Source: Lumbricus terrestris | Taxonomy: Eukaryota; Annelida; Clitellata; Crassiclitellata; Lumbricidae | Assembly (NCBI GenBank): GCA_949752735.1 | Contig: OX457037.1 | Span: 36,213,371-36,277,370 of the forward strand | DNA: 64,000 nucleotides | Direction: 5' to 3' | Part shown: one piece after another, positions 10,804 to 24,200 of the stretch | Layout: each line of letters begins with the position of its first letter | How positions within the stretch are numbered: position 1 is the stretch's first letter | Program-made: the position numbers and the translations under genes | Notes under the pieces: model-generated | Seen by the model: the letters and a program-made list of their open reading frames with translations, nothing else | Told to the model about the DNA's origin: nothing | Database searches by the model: none

Positions 10804-11207
10804 CAGTGGCGTAGCCAGTTATTTTTTCATGGGGGGGCAGTGGGGTGGCAGCTTAAAATGATGGGGTGGCTACCGTTGGCATCGGTATATTGCCATAGAC
10901 TATGTATTTTTAGATTTAGGATGTATTACAGTATTGGACATAATATGCATGCAAGTCTCACTAGCTTGTCTGTCCCTCAGTGCACAATAGTGGCCTGTCC
11001 CACTTTCCCATCACCCACCCTATAAGAAGTTGCACAGGAAGTTGTATAAAAAATAAAATAAGTCAGAAATTATATAACATTCTTTAATTCTTTATCACTC
11101 GTAAAAGTAAAAAGTAAAACAAACGCAGGGATTGGGGGGGCAGCTGGGGGCAGCCCTTTCATTTGGGGGGCGGCTGCCCCCCCTTGCCCCCCGTAGTTAC
11201 GCCACTG
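10804..11207 (+). mobile_element. hAT-type MITE, CAGTGGCGTAGCCAG termini
   Basis: 404 bp ending GTAGTTACGCCACTG, flanked by TGATTGGC (10796-10803, 11208-11215). The insertion split the TTGA microsatellite in the Gsx 3' UTR or just beyond it. Confidence 0.92.
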
Positions 11208-11440
11208 TGATTGGCTGATTGATATATTGATTGATTGCCTGATTGATTGACTGATTGATTGATTGGCTGATTGATATATTGATTGATTGACCGATTGATT
11301 GATTATTGATTGATTGATTGAGCGATTGATTGATTATAATTATTGATTGATTGATTGATTATTGAATGATTGAATGGTTGATTGATTGATTGATTGATTA
11401 TTGAATGATTGAATGGTTGATTGATTGATTGAGAATGCAG
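11208..11440. repeat. (TTGA)n microsatellite, second part
   Basis: Continuation of the array at 10660-10795, with variants ATTGAATGATTGAATGG. Confidence 0.9.
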
Positions 11441-11571
11441 GAAGCCTTTGCTGTAGACAACAGCGTCCCTGAAAGGGATTTCGACGAATCAGTGACTGAG
11501 TTTTATGGTCATACATCGTTCAATGGCGTCTTTTTGGGTTCAACGCAGCCCGTTTGCCCCAAATTGGGAGA

Positions 11572-12912
11572 ACTAACTTGTAGGGGAGAGTTGCCGTAAA
11601 CGGACCGTTGCCTTGATTGGACCACAGCCGATTCACACCCTTGATGCCAATTTAACCACTGGTTTCAACTGCTGTATTCTTGAGGAGCAATTTGAATGTT
11701 AGTCGTGTCGTTGTAGTCGGTTTTTGCGGAATGCTGAGTATTCAATAAATTCATTAAATTGCAGTTGAACATCCATTACGTGCAGTTTTGATGTACATTG
11801 TAATTCTTGCCGTTCCTATTCCGAACAACGAGGTTAGCCTATAGGCCTACAGTTTAGGCAAGTTTTAAAAAGGCAATCAGCTCTCCTTTAATTAGAAGGT
11901 TTCATGTTTGAGCGACAATAAGTGATTTTACCTTAAGTCTGACGCTTGCTGAACTATCGCAGTTTAAATAGAAAAGTCTCCTGAATTATTGATTGGACCG
12001 ATAATTTTGGCATGTCTCATAAGGACACCGACACCTGCAGTGTTATATTGTGCCTCTGTGAATAATATATTCAGTCCTATTATGCAGCATATCCTCTGTG
12101 CAAACTGCGTGTGATTTATAGGCTAAGTACTAAGTGTTAAGTTTTTGTCTCATGCAGTAGGCCTATTAAGTAAGTAGGCCTGTTGATTTACGGCTTAACG
12201 GTTTAATCGTAATTAACTAGTCAATATTTAACTAGCGATTCAGACAAATGTTTAACTGGCAATGGCCGGGCTTATCACAGACCTATAGTCTAATTAAGTT
12301 CATTTATACTCAGTGCTTAAAGTGTGGGAAAGTGAGTGCCTGGACGCCCCTTACCTCTCCAAAATAAGTGCCTGGACTCCCCTTACTTTCCAGTCTGTGC
12401 TGGCGAAATAAGTGGCAGGACGTCATTCAGATTTTAAAATAAGTGCATGGACGCAGTCCGTGGCCGTCCAGTCACAATCTAAGCCCTGTTTCTACTACTT
12501 TTGCAGTATTTTGACATTTAGCTTTATACGCGTTTAATTTCATGTTTTTAGATAATTAACTGTTAATTCCTAAATGTTTCAAGTGGTTTTTAACAGCAGA
12601 ATTAACCTACCTTTTAAAACTCTTTGAAATACTGCGTTCCATTCAGGGCAATTGGTCCAATCAAGGATACCATGCGGTCCATTCATGGAAACAGGTTGCC
12701 TTGACTGGACCTTTTACAGCGCTCTAGTTTTGTTTAGTTATTTCTCATAAATCCATCAATAGGCCTACTCTTTGTCCTTTGCCTATTGTGAGCATACATA
12801 ACATATTTGTCCAGCCTATGGCATTATTTCCTTTTAGAAATTCGAAGGCATTTGCCAAGGACACTTGAGTTTGCCTTGTGTGGTCCATTCATAGCAACTC
12901 TCCCCTAGACTA
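11572..12912. mobile_element. Putative DNA transposon with GGGGAGAGTTGC inverted ends
   Basis: Left CTAACTTGTAGGGGAGAGTT then GCC...GGACC is mirrored by GGTCC...GCAACTCTCCCCTAG then ACTAAC at the right. Internal 'GGTCCATTCA' and 'TTGATTGGACC' sub-repeats also pair. No transposase recognised. Confidence 0.6.
12311..12475 (+). mobile_element. MITE remnant, CAGTGCTTAAAGTGTGG family
   Basis: Same family as 1-117 in opposite orientation, with GTGCCTGGAC motifs repeated three times. A third fragment lies near 13055-13090. The right terminus could not be fixed. Confidence 0.55.
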
Positions 12913-13721
12913 ACAAATGTAAAATAAAAATGTTTAAATCACGTTTTTCTACAGGAATCGTATATGTCTCTGACTTCAATAGATTTTTCGGTGAGATTCT
13001 TCATCACTGCTGCTCCTCTTAATTGATGTCACAAAGTGCTTCTATAATGTCTGGGAGACTGGGAAAAGAAGTGCCTGGACACCCCTTGCTGGAGATCGTA
13101 ATTCGTGGAGACATTTGACCATGGCACTGGGAGCGCCTCTGATCAGTGCGCACTGTGAGAGCCGCCATATAAATTTATACATGCAATACAGTACGACCTA
13201 TCGAATCGCAGAGAGAAGACCTTTTCTGTAAACCGACCCCCGCATTATTAGGCTATTCAAAATGAATGCAAAATTGCCAGATTCCAAATACAAAATTTAT
13301 TCAACAGTTCTAAAATACTAAAAATACTAAACCTAGTTAACTGTCAGACAGTAACAGAAGTCACTGACGGCACAAAATGCATGCACAAAAATATAAAAAG
13401 AAACATCCAGGAAATGTCATAGCAGTAAACATCTATAAATTTACTTAAAAACAAAAAAATTACATACAATGATCTAAAAATTACATCGTTTAAAACAATA
13501 CTATGGAATAAAGTCATGTTAAAACTAGGTCAAAAACAACTGCAATAAAGGCACTCTCACAATACAGATTGACTTTCAATATACTGTTAAACTGGACACG
13601 ATACGTTAAGTTCTGATTAGCGGTTTCAATAGGTCAATATGTTTAGACTTATTGCTACAATGATGATAACCATTACACGTATTCACAAAATCGTCCTGAT
13701 TTTAATATTTGTGGGAAAATA

Positions 13722-13722
<1 letters not shown>

Positions 13723-13754
<32 letters not shown>

Positions 13755-13860
13755 GGCAGGCAGACAGACACACAGATAGACAGACAGGCAGGCAGACAGA
13801 CACACAGACAGAGAATCAAACAGACAAAGAGGCAGACAGAAAGAGACATAGACATAGACA
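13723..13860. repeat. (CAGA)n microsatellite
   Basis: GACAGACA array with CAGGCAGG and CACA variants. The ORFs it opens on both strands are artefacts. Confidence 0.92.
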
Positions 13861-13902
13861 CCCCACATCTAGCCAGAATTCAGACTTTATTTTATGATGA
13901 TA

Positions 13903-14095
13903 CCTGAAGGCAGGTTCATTGGCTTGAATGCCACCTGGGATGATTATGAGGTGGTTTCCCGTCCCTTCTCCATAGACAATCATGGGTGAGCAACTTGTCC
14001 AGGGTTGCTTTACGCATTCAGTGGCTTGAGGTAGATTTGAACCAGCAACCTTTCAGTTACAAGGCACAGAATATACCGCCACACCATTGCGTCCT
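13903..14095 (-). mobile_element. tRNA-derived SINE (family C)
   Basis: On the - strand, GCAATGGTGTGGCGGTAT is A-box-like and GGTTCAAATCTACC is B-box-like. The body carries GGGTGAGCAACTTGTCC. It differs from families A and B. Confidence 0.65.
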
Positions 14096-14284
14096 ATTTA
14101 GTTTTTTTTATGAGCGATCAAAATAAGACAATTGTACGAATTTATTGTTAGTTATACAGTTCTGAGCAAGCGATTTTATGATCCACCGATCATCGGTGAT
14201 AACGAGGTCAGGAGTTTCCTGCCTTGGTTGCAACTGTCACTATGCAGTGTATGCACGCATTTATTTAGAGCATTTTTTATGTCA

Positions 14285-14779
14285 GGTAGGACGTAGCCAG
14301 GACACAAAATTTGGGGGTTTTGATTTGGGGTTTCCATTAAAGATTTTTCCATTTTGGGGGTATTTTTCATTTCTGGGTTTTCCATTTCAGGATTTCTAAT
14401 GGACATGGATGCAAAGTACATAGAATAAGTCTTAAAAAATTTGGAAATTATTTATTTTTCAGAGGTGAATCCATAAATTCCCTAAATACACCCATGATTC
14501 ATACGGCACATTAACAAAACCTCACAAAAGTGTAGAAGCTGTGGCTTTTGATTTTTGAGTATATAACACTATAAATACTGTAAAAATATTGAAAATACTG
14601 ACGACAAGATAATCGATACGGCATCAGACACGCTGAACACGCCACGTCCGAGATCCAAAAATGCTCAGCCCGTAAAAAACGCGAGGCTAGTAATACGAAG
14701 TATTTGCATTACAGATTATCTACGCAAAACGTTAAAATACAATGCATTAAAAAAACTGTCGGCTAGCTACGCCACTGGC
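14285..14779 (-). mobile_element. hAT-type MITE close to the VEGFR stop codon
   Basis: GACGTAGCCAGGACACAAAA at the left and TCGGCTAGCTACGCCACTG at the right form imperfect termini like those at 10804-11207. No matching duplication found. It would lie in the VEGFR 3' UTR, about 40 bp after the stop. Confidence 0.6.
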
Positions 14780-14817
14780 ACGGCAAGGTCAAAAGGTCGC
14801 ATCCGACCAATCGAACG

Positions 14818-15342
14818 CTACATGGAAACAGTCAACAGCCGATCGCCGGCGCTGTTGTACGGAGACGGCGAGTAGGAATCCGTCTCCTCAAAGACGGCAT
14901 CCGACATTCCGCTGGAAAAGTCAAACGAAATCGAGCGACTTCTGGTGCCATCCTGTGGATTGGGAGCACAACTGGTTCCTCCGTAGCGTGCCGTCGCGTA
15001 CCCCGTCAAGAAACCCGTCTGTGCGTTCTCGTAGTCTGCGCCACCAGGGCTTGGAAGAGCACTTCCGAAGTCGTCATTCGACCAGCCGGAATCGCCGCTG
15101 TGGCCGTCGACGGCGCTTGGAGGCAGGTACTCGAAGTGGTCCGGAGCATCCGCCTTGGTTGGGGACGAAGCGAATCCGCTTTCCATGGACGAGATCGTCA
15201 TCCTGGTCTGACGATCCTCTGATCTGGACGAAGGAGGAGGGCCGCTCTCCACGTTGGAGTAGTTGGCGGCGGACTCCAGGCATCCGGACTTGGAGTTCAT
15301 TCGCAGGTAGTCGATCGACTGGACTTTCAGGTCTATGTAATG
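14818..15342 (-). CDS. VEGFR: VEGFR exon 23: C-terminal signalling tail and stop
   Basis: 525 nt including stop TAG (14818-14820), phase 0 start after [25 protein letters not shown] continues the KDR-like DYIVLP. The 174-residue tail is Ser/Pro/Gly-rich with possible docking tyrosines NYSNV, EYLPPS and DYENAQ (YxN sites of the Grb2-binding kind). Beyond its first residues it does not align with vertebrate tails. Confidence 0.9.
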   Translation of the reverse strand, partial: HYIDLKVQSIDYLRMNSKSGCLESAANYSNVESGPPPSSRSEDRQTRMTISSMESGFASSPTKADAPDHFEYLPPSAVDGHSGDSGWSNDDFGSALPSPGGADYENAQTGFLTGYATARYGGTSCAPNPQDGTRSRSISFDFSSGMSDAVFEETDSYSPSPYNSAGDRLLTVSM

Positions 15343-15849
15343 CTGAAGTCGAAACAGACATAATTATTGAAGGTTTTGCTGACTGCATTACCGGTAGCCC
15401 ACTGTGGAGTGTGGATACAAGACTGGCAAGCACAGTTTGGAGCATGGAAACATATTTGGACAGATTGGAAACGCATAGAAAGAATTGAAACAAGTAATAA
15501 AGATGGAAACGCATGGAAAGAATGGAAACATATAACACAAGGCAATGTCATGCTAGGAAATTGTACTAGTCAAGTTCAACACAACGAGTTTAAGTTATAC
15601 TTAAAAGTGAGCAATTGGATGGGTATCTAATAATTTATATATACATATAATAATATGTATGTATATATAGTGCATTTATCAGCCATGAAACACCTGAATA
15701 GGAGACCAACTTACAATGTACTCTCCACACTTGGCATAGAATCTGAAAACTAGCTGATTGCAACAAAAGCATGTTCCCCATAAGGCAGTGGATTGCTATG
15801 GTTGTGCTTGTGCAACAACATCTACAGAGTTTTGCCATGGTCGTCGTTG

Positions 15850-15894
<45 letters not shown>

Positions 15895-18800
15895 CCACCA
15901 CCACCACCACCACCACCACCACCACCACCACCACCACCACCACCACCACCACCACCACCATTGTCACCTGTTTGACTGTAGCCTCCAGCATTCCCCCAAA
16001 TGTTTCGACCAGTTCGGATGCATCAGGTCTCACTCCAGGTTCAGAATTCCAACAGTTTAGCATAGTCTGGTAGCTAGAACATAACAAACACAGAGACTGG
16101 TACCATATTCATTAATACCAAAGTTAATTGTACAAATTTGCTCGTACTGCTACCGTGAAGAATCGAGCCTTCTCTGTGTTTGGCCCAGTGGTCTGGATTC
16201 TGGAATGGCCTTCCTTTAGAGCGAGCTGTGCCTATTCCCTGAGACACTACCAGTATCCTTCCTTACTAAATGTAAAACTGTTCTTTTTGGGCACGCTGCA
16301 GTCGGGAGCGTGTCCGTCGTGTCGGAGTAGTTTTTTCTTGAAGGGGCGCTATATAAATTTCTGAATGAATGAAAATGTGCTCTGCCTAATCATGTCTGTT
16401 GCTTACACATGATTTATATAATTAACTTCCCTGTGCACTGAACTACTACAACAGTTCCAAAGAGATGTAATAATTCGCATTAATAGGTCAATTCACCACA
16501 TGTGAATCCATCAAATTAACCCTTAAAATTAATCAGATATTTACATCGCACTAATTTTCAATTCATATGGGGAAAAAACAGCAGATGGTGGCAGGAAGAA
16601 GCATCAGTTTGTTGCAAAACAAAAAAGAAACAGACAGTGGCAGCGCCAGGATTTCAGTTTTAGGGGAGGGGCTGAATCAATTTTCCATTTTCATCCGCCA
16701 AAATTTCTGACGACTTTTTTAGTCATTCGGTCAAATTGGCCTTTGTTAAGGGGGCCTAGCCCCCGGGTTGCCTTTTATAGGGGGGGGGCTTAGTCCCCTA
16801 GCCCTCTCCCTAGCGCCGCCACTGGAAACAGAAGGGTTCCTCAACGCTGGTGTTAGTAAATTCCATAAAGGAATAGACACATGTGAAGAAAGAGTGGAAA
16901 TACATAGGTAGAATGGAACCAAGTAGAAAGCCTGGAAACACATGTGGAAAGATTGGCAACACATAGGAAGAATTGAAACAAGTAAAAAGCATGGAAACTA
17001 ATGGAAAAAAATGGAAACATGTAACTGCTACTGTAACACAAGACAATGCCATTCTAGGAAGCTGCACTAGTCAAGTTCCATGCAATGAGTTTAGTTAGTA
17101 GTTACACTTAAAAACTACAAACAATACCATGACATGTATTTGCATAAAACGAACTCTCATCAAACAATGCCTTCTCGTGCATGCAAAAAACAAACTCTCA
17201 TCTTAACCACAGCCACATGAGCCACATGCTCTTATATCCATGCTTAGTGGTACATACACCATATCTTCAGCCAAGAGAGGTCTGTCTAGTCGGTATCCAG
17301 CCTTCAGCAACTCTATAAATGTTGTGTCTATCTTCAAAGCTGGATAGGGATGGCCTCCTGAAACACAATAACGTCAATAAGTTCAGTGTATACAACTAGA
17401 TAATTTAAGCTCATGTGACACTTAAGCCAGTTGAGTTAAAAAGAGCTCAAACTTTGTCTCTGAAAATTACTTAGAGAATTGCTCTAAAAGTCTGGATCTA
17501 ACTTCAACAAGCAAGGTGCTGCCCATTGGAAACCACCTTAGCAAATCTATACCTATAAAAACAAGTCGTAACAGATTAATGAACCAATTTTCTTCTTATC
17601 CACCCGACCGATTTTTCTCAATATTTACAAAAATACTTTTTAGCATCACCAGGGAACACTATCGGGCTTCGCGATCCAAAAATCTTACCGTTTCCCGAGA
17701 TTGAAACATTTCATTTTCCATCTAATCCTAAGACGCCATTTTATTTGCTTTCAACCATATTTTCAACAGACATTGAAACCATCAATGATATATTGATGAC
17801 TGAAACCAGTACATCAATGACGTCACGGCCCGTTTTAAAATTATAGCGCTTTGTGCCGTTAATTAATATCTACACCGTATATGTATCACTAGCCTATTTA
17901 AGACGCAATAGTTTTCGCTGATCGGTTTTTAACGAACCAATAGATTTTTAACCTCATTTTTCGACGAGGGCAGATCTTTTGACACGCGGTTTCGCAAAAA
18001 TGCTGACTATAGCGCAAACATGGATGGGTGTGAGTTGGATTGGACCGAAAACCTGAATGTCACGGGCAACGCTGGGCACTCAAAGTCGTTGGACCGGGTT
18101 GGGGCCGATGGAAGAAGGCGAGGTGAGAATTGCGACCAGAGTGGGACCAGGTTGGGGCTGATGTAAGGCGAGGTGAGGAAGGCGGCGTTGGAGCGGGGTC
18201 AGGCGTGGCTGGGAACTAAAAATCGCAATTTCCCGGGCAACCCCGGGTAGTTCAGCTAGTGCTAGTATAAATTATGACTACACTCTACACACTGGCAAAG
18301 CATCCAAGTTAGCAAAGAAAAGTGCTCTGATCAGAACGTGTAAGCAATCTGTTTCTTTAAAGATACATACTTTTCTTGTTTACAAGTTATTATTCACTAA
18401 CAACATGGTTTAACTAGCATGTGAAGAAAAAATGGAAACACATAATAAGAATGGAAACACACATAGGAAGAATGGAAACACATAAGAAGAATGGAAACAC
18501 ATAGAAGGAATGGAAACAAGTGTTTCTATTTCTTTATGGCAAGCGTGAAGAGTTAGTCAGTTGCAATTAGGTTGCACTGCTTGAACATGTAGATGATGAT
18601 ATGATGAAGGCAGTGGCCATGATTATAAAGATGACGATTATCATACAGGGTAGATGATGATAATTCTATGTTATTTCAGACTCTGCAAAGGAAGAGCATC
18701 ACAAAGAATAGAGTGACAAATCCATCAGCCCTTTGAAGAAAGGAAATTGATCAGAAGTATGAAACAGATTGTCAATTTTTATATTGATGATAATTATATA

Positions 18801-21189
18801 TGAAAGATCAACTCACCAACGGTGAACAATTCCCAAAGCACAACGCCATACGACCAGCTGCACCACAGAAAACAACAGACTAGTTACAAACACTGATTCA
18901 TTTCAATGAAAGCACCTTAACTAAGAAACTTGAGTTGATATATATCACAGCTGAAGTAAAAATAGAGCAGGTATATATTTATATAATATACAAACATAAT
19001 ATATATTTATTTACTTATTTCGTGCACTTGCCATAGCGCCCTTCAAGTTCTCAACTCAGATGCACTCCCGACTGCAGAGCGGACACTGCATCGAAGTTTC
19101 ACGCCAAAGTGCACGAGCAATTGCAAGTGAAGGACTTGCTCAAGGTCCCTACAAGGCGGTTTGAGGTGAATTCGAACCTGGAGTGAACTGTTCACAGTTT
19201 AGAAATAACAAGACGTATTTCAAGCATATAAGTCAAACTGGGCAGAAATGAAGACTTGAAATAGCAATCGTTATTTTATTTAATTAAACTCTTTACGTAC
19301 ATGTCACTCTTTGTTGTGTACACGTTATGCGTCAGAGATTCAATTGCCATCCATTTGATTGGCACAGGTGTCTAAAATTTAAAAATATGCATAATTTGTG
19401 ATATACCTAAAAATACTCATTCTAACCAAGAAAATTCGCATAAAACAATCTTTCGCAATTTCTCAAAGTTTCTCAAAAGGACAGTTCTAACAATTTAACC
19501 TAATCCAAATGTCAGTCACAATTCAGAGAAATTTTTCCCAGGTTCATCTAAAGCAATGTACTAGAAATCACACAAAATTGATCCAACCAAACCTTGGCAC
19601 GGTAGATAGTCAATAAATATGCGTATCATCCACAACTTTTACATAACAAACTAAAAGCTACCATTCAATTTTACCAGACCTCGAGTAGGCCTAAATAAAA
19701 CTCAATGCAACAATCAGAATAATAACAAACCAAGTTTTAAAAAAACCCAGAAGCATTTAACATTGTTTCATACCTTGTAAAATTAACTTATCATAATATT
19801 CTGGTGAATCAGCAGATGGCTGTGGAAGTGCCTGGCTCCAGAAATGTCCAATACGTTATGCAATATACACCCATTTCTTCCAACTGTGAAAGTTCACCCT
19901 CCCAACTCCCCATTAGCAGATTTATAACCACTTATTGCTATAGGAAAAGGGATGACTTTGGGCGACTTTACATGCAACAGATCACTTACACTTGACTTTT
20001 TACGATATTCGTTGTACTTGTAGCAGTCCTTGGCGAGTCCAAAGTCACAGATTTTGACGACATTTCCCTCAGCCAGCAGAATGTTTCTAGCTGCCAGATC
20101 GCGATGTATGTACTGTGGTAATGTATATGACACAAGAAAAACAAGTGAAACTGTATGACAAGAGACAGCAAAATTAACAGGAACCATACTGTGCCATGGC
20201 ACATGCTGGAGAATTATTATTGTTTAATAGGGCTGTTGATTTAATCGCGTTAACGCGTGCGATTAACGCGTTAAAAAATTTTGCGATTAAAATTTTTAAC
20301 GCATTAATCGCATGCGTTAATTTGATATTGCTAAAATTGAATCAGAGGCAGTAAAACTCGTTTTAAACGGAAGGCTCAAACTTGAAACTAGTGATACATT
20401 CTTTGGCAAATATTCCAAAAAAGAATTTGAGTATTATTGTAGCAATTTGTCGCTCAATTATCGCTTGCATGCGAACCAAAACATGCATTTAACATGAACC
20501 GTCGACATCGGCCGCATCGCATCGTCCACTAAGGTTGTTTTCTCACCCCGTCAGACTACGTTGGATGAACTCCAGGAGATGACCAATGGATTTCAGGTTT
20601 CAATTGATAAATGTTTACAGAAGGACAACTGAGACGAGGTTTGGCAAGAACCGCTACCTCTTGTGAAAAATATTGTGACTAGATAATGAGGTTCAATAGT
20701 TAGACCTAGGCCTACTATTGTTAATTAATAAGAGTATCCCTTGACCTTACCAATGTAAATAAACTGGTCTGCCAATAGGTTACAGTTGACTGAATAAATA
20801 ATTAATTTTGAGAGTCAGAAAACGGTTGTCTAGTTTTCACATATAGGCCTTTATCGTTTTAATTAAATGTAGCTTAAATGAAAAAATTAACGGATTTTGA
20901 GCAGTTGACTAATCTGAACAGTGTTTCAATTCTGTCTGTCATACAAAACTGTTCAATAATTTAACTGCAGAAATTCAATAGGCCTAAGCCAAAGGTTATT
21001 GAATATGTTTGCAATAGAAAGAATGCATTCAGTCGTTGAAATTTTATGCTTCAAGGGTCCTTATAAAATAGTAAGATTAACATATTTGAAGGAAATGTAG
21101 GCTATTGCGATTAATTTGCAGTTAATTGCGATTAACAAAATTAATCGCGCGATTAATTTTGATTAAAATGTTTAATCGAACAACAGCCC

Positions 21190-21231
<42 letters not shown>

Positions 21232-24200
21232 AATAAAAAGAGCTATGTCAGGCAATGTGAAAAACGTCGATTAATATTGCGTTAATATTGCGTTAATTTG
21301 CGATTAAAAATTTTAATCGTGCGATTAACGCGATTAAAATTTTTAATCGAACGACAGCTCTATTGTTTAATTTATTATTATAATATAAAAGTAGTTACTC
21401 TTGTTAGTAATAGTAATATAGAAGCTGTTTATTGACATAGCATCAATCAAATACAAAATAACACCAATCAGTACACTCAATGACTTTCGAGTGATTGGTG
21501 CATAAGTCAAAGGATCAATCCAAAGAGGTCGTAGGGACCCGCTGAGGCTGGATTGACCCTTCCTTTCTCGATAACATTTGGCTCATATGGTAAAACAGTG
21601 CAAAGAATATCATATTATACATGAAATGACAACAAACTGAAACGAAATGATAAACAGATAAAAAAAATTATGACCAATGGTCTAAATCGAGATAGTAAAC
21701 AGAGATTAAAACAGTATTTTAATTTTTTTCTTAAACATGTTAATGGTGAGTAAAAGTTTATTCCATATCATAGGGCCAGAACATTTATTCAAAAATAATT
21801 TTTTGTCCTAGTATGTGCAACATACTTGCTATTAAAATAATTATTATACCCTTATAATTATCATGATTATTATATCATAATTTATATTATAAAGTTTACA
21901 ATAATTATTATTGTTGGCAAGTGACATATCTATCTATCTATTGTGAGAGATCTATCTGTTTAAGTACGATGCAAATGCAAATGTCTCAATTAGCTCAAAA
22001 GTAGAATCCAAGTACTAGCATCTATGAGCTACTTAGCATGACACACAACATAAGAAATTTAATGTAGCATATAACATAAGGTACCAGTTAATTAGTTATA
22101 CAACTCTTGAAATATAGTTCCAAGCAGTCATGATTTCTATCCTAAACTCCTACCCTAGTAAGGTATAACTGCATGCCAAAAATGCTAGCCATTTTCGCCT
22201 GCAACCAAGGTTCATATCCTGGACTGGGATATCGAATATCATGTCAATAGTCAATACAGATATACGTTTTCAAACTGTAAGAAACTTCTGTGACAACAAT
22301 CCTTGATAACACACATTAACGCTAAAGTAAATAGGTTCACCAAGAAAGCAGCCAAATTTCAAGCCTTCTCATTACACCACAGCAAAATATTTGAGGCATA
22401 GATGCTAGCAACAGGTTATGTCTTGGAATGCTGGGAGTAAAAGGAAGAGAGGAAGACCACGAAAGAACTGGAAAGACACTAGCAAAGACGACTTGAGATG
22501 TTTGGAGATGTCATGGGGGGAGGCTGAAGAACTGGCGATGGGCAGGGATGAGTGGAGGAGATGCGTTGCCTGATGTGCAGACCTGTACGGGAAGGACTAA
22601 GTAACTAAGTAAGTAAGATGATAGCAGCAACTGACTTTGAAATCAAACACCAACCTTCTTTGAATGGAGATATTCCAGTCCTCTTGAAATCTGGAAGGCA
22701 TAGCAGACAAGGTCCTTCACAGTCAGCGGTCTTTCATATTTGTAATTTCCGCATGGAGACTGGGCCGCCTTCAGATACCCACCCTCATCCGTGCCCACCA
22801 GTTCAGCCTCATTCACCAACATGCTCTCGCGGAAAGATTTGTTAAAGGCTCCGATGAAATGGGAACGCTGCTTGATGAGATGGTCACGAAGACACCCATA
22901 ATGACAGTACTCCATGATGACAAACAGACTGCCTGCAATATATCAAAACAACTTCAGTAATTAAATAAACACTTTCATATAATTATAGTCATGACAAAGC
23001 AGCCTGTTGGCAAATATAATTTGTACCCCATGCCTCGTTCATATGAACTAACCAGCAAGAACAAACAGAGTTAAATATCATGTGTGCAGCATAAAATTGT
23101 ATAAAGGGTTGCCACAAGGCTAATATAAAAAATCCATGACTGTCAATGACCTTTTTTCCATGACATTCCATGAACGTTTTCTATGACTTTAAAAACCTAC
23201 CGGTACATCAGACGAAAAAGTGCTGACTTTCTGAATGTTTTACTGATCAATGTATTATATACCAAATTTATAAAATATAATTAGAATTTAGAAACGTGTC
23301 TGTTAATGATTTTTCCACTTTCTGTGACCTAGCCATATATTAAATTGCATGACTTTCCATGACTTTTGAAAAAAAGGTTCTTTCAAGTGTCACATTTCTA
23401 AAAGTCTCATTCCATGGCTCTCAAAGTATTTCCATATCTGTGGCAATCCCACATATACAAAATAAATCCCACAATTCACATGACACTTGTTAATTGTTGT
23501 GTTATGATATCAGTATATATTTCAATAAACAAATACAACAATGCAATGATGATGCTAAGAATTTGTAACTCTGTGGACTATCTATCTACCTACCATGACT
23601 ATGTTAGGGGAGCCTAAAAAATTGCAAACTTCTTGAGTACTACAAGGTGAGCAACTGAGCATTAGATACCAGTTGGATACTGTGTCATACAATGTAGTTC
23701 AGATAATTTATAAGTCTTTAATACTTTAATTAAGGCTTTCCCAAGTCTCCCAAACTTTTAAGCACAACATAAGCTAGAGCTCTATTTTGCAAATATCAGG
23801 AAAAAAGACCTGCTTGCATATCAGAAATATTTACTAGCACTATCAAATCCTAATAATCACATATTTTAATTCTGTCATTTTAATATAATTTACCATACTT
23901 ATGATATTGTCGATCTGATGATAAAGTTACACATAAAACATTAAAAAATACTAAATCAAAGATAGTTGAAACATTGCTAAACTCAAAATAACAGATAAGG
24001 TATCGCACCTTTACAGATATCTTGCGTCACAGCTCCAAGTGCATTCAGGATGTTGATGTGTTGGCCAAGATGGATCAAAACTTTCAGCTCGGATATCAAA
24101 GCCTTCAACTGATCCATTTTTCCACAGTCTGATGTAGTTAGCAAATCACAAAACAGCAACAAGACACAGCCATAAAGTATTAGATGGTTGTATTAAATAA

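Larger units (their letters stand above)
10671..14817. other. Intergenic gap between convergent Gsx and VEGFR 3' ends
   Basis: No exon seen. Contents are the split TTGA array, an inverted-repeat element (11572-12912) with a MITE inside, a CAGA array, a SINE and a MITE. Candidate poly(A) signals are AATAAA at 11744-11749 for Gsx and TTTATT (AATAAA on the - strand) at 14451-14456 or 14141-14146 for VEGFR. These are inferred from hexamers only. Confidence 0.6.
20113..22654 (-). other. VEGFR intron between exons 17 and 18
   Basis: Holds the composite element at 20229-21361, TA and TATC microsatellites and a LINE 3' end (22430-22617). The remaining 21372-22430 is AT-rich with no feature I can name. 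Confidence 0.7.

Noticed and set aside
14955..15538. Long + and - strand ORFs opposite the VEGFR tail
   Set aside because: Shadows of the GC-rich VEGFR last exon, whose frame is fixed by the upstream kinase exon phase.
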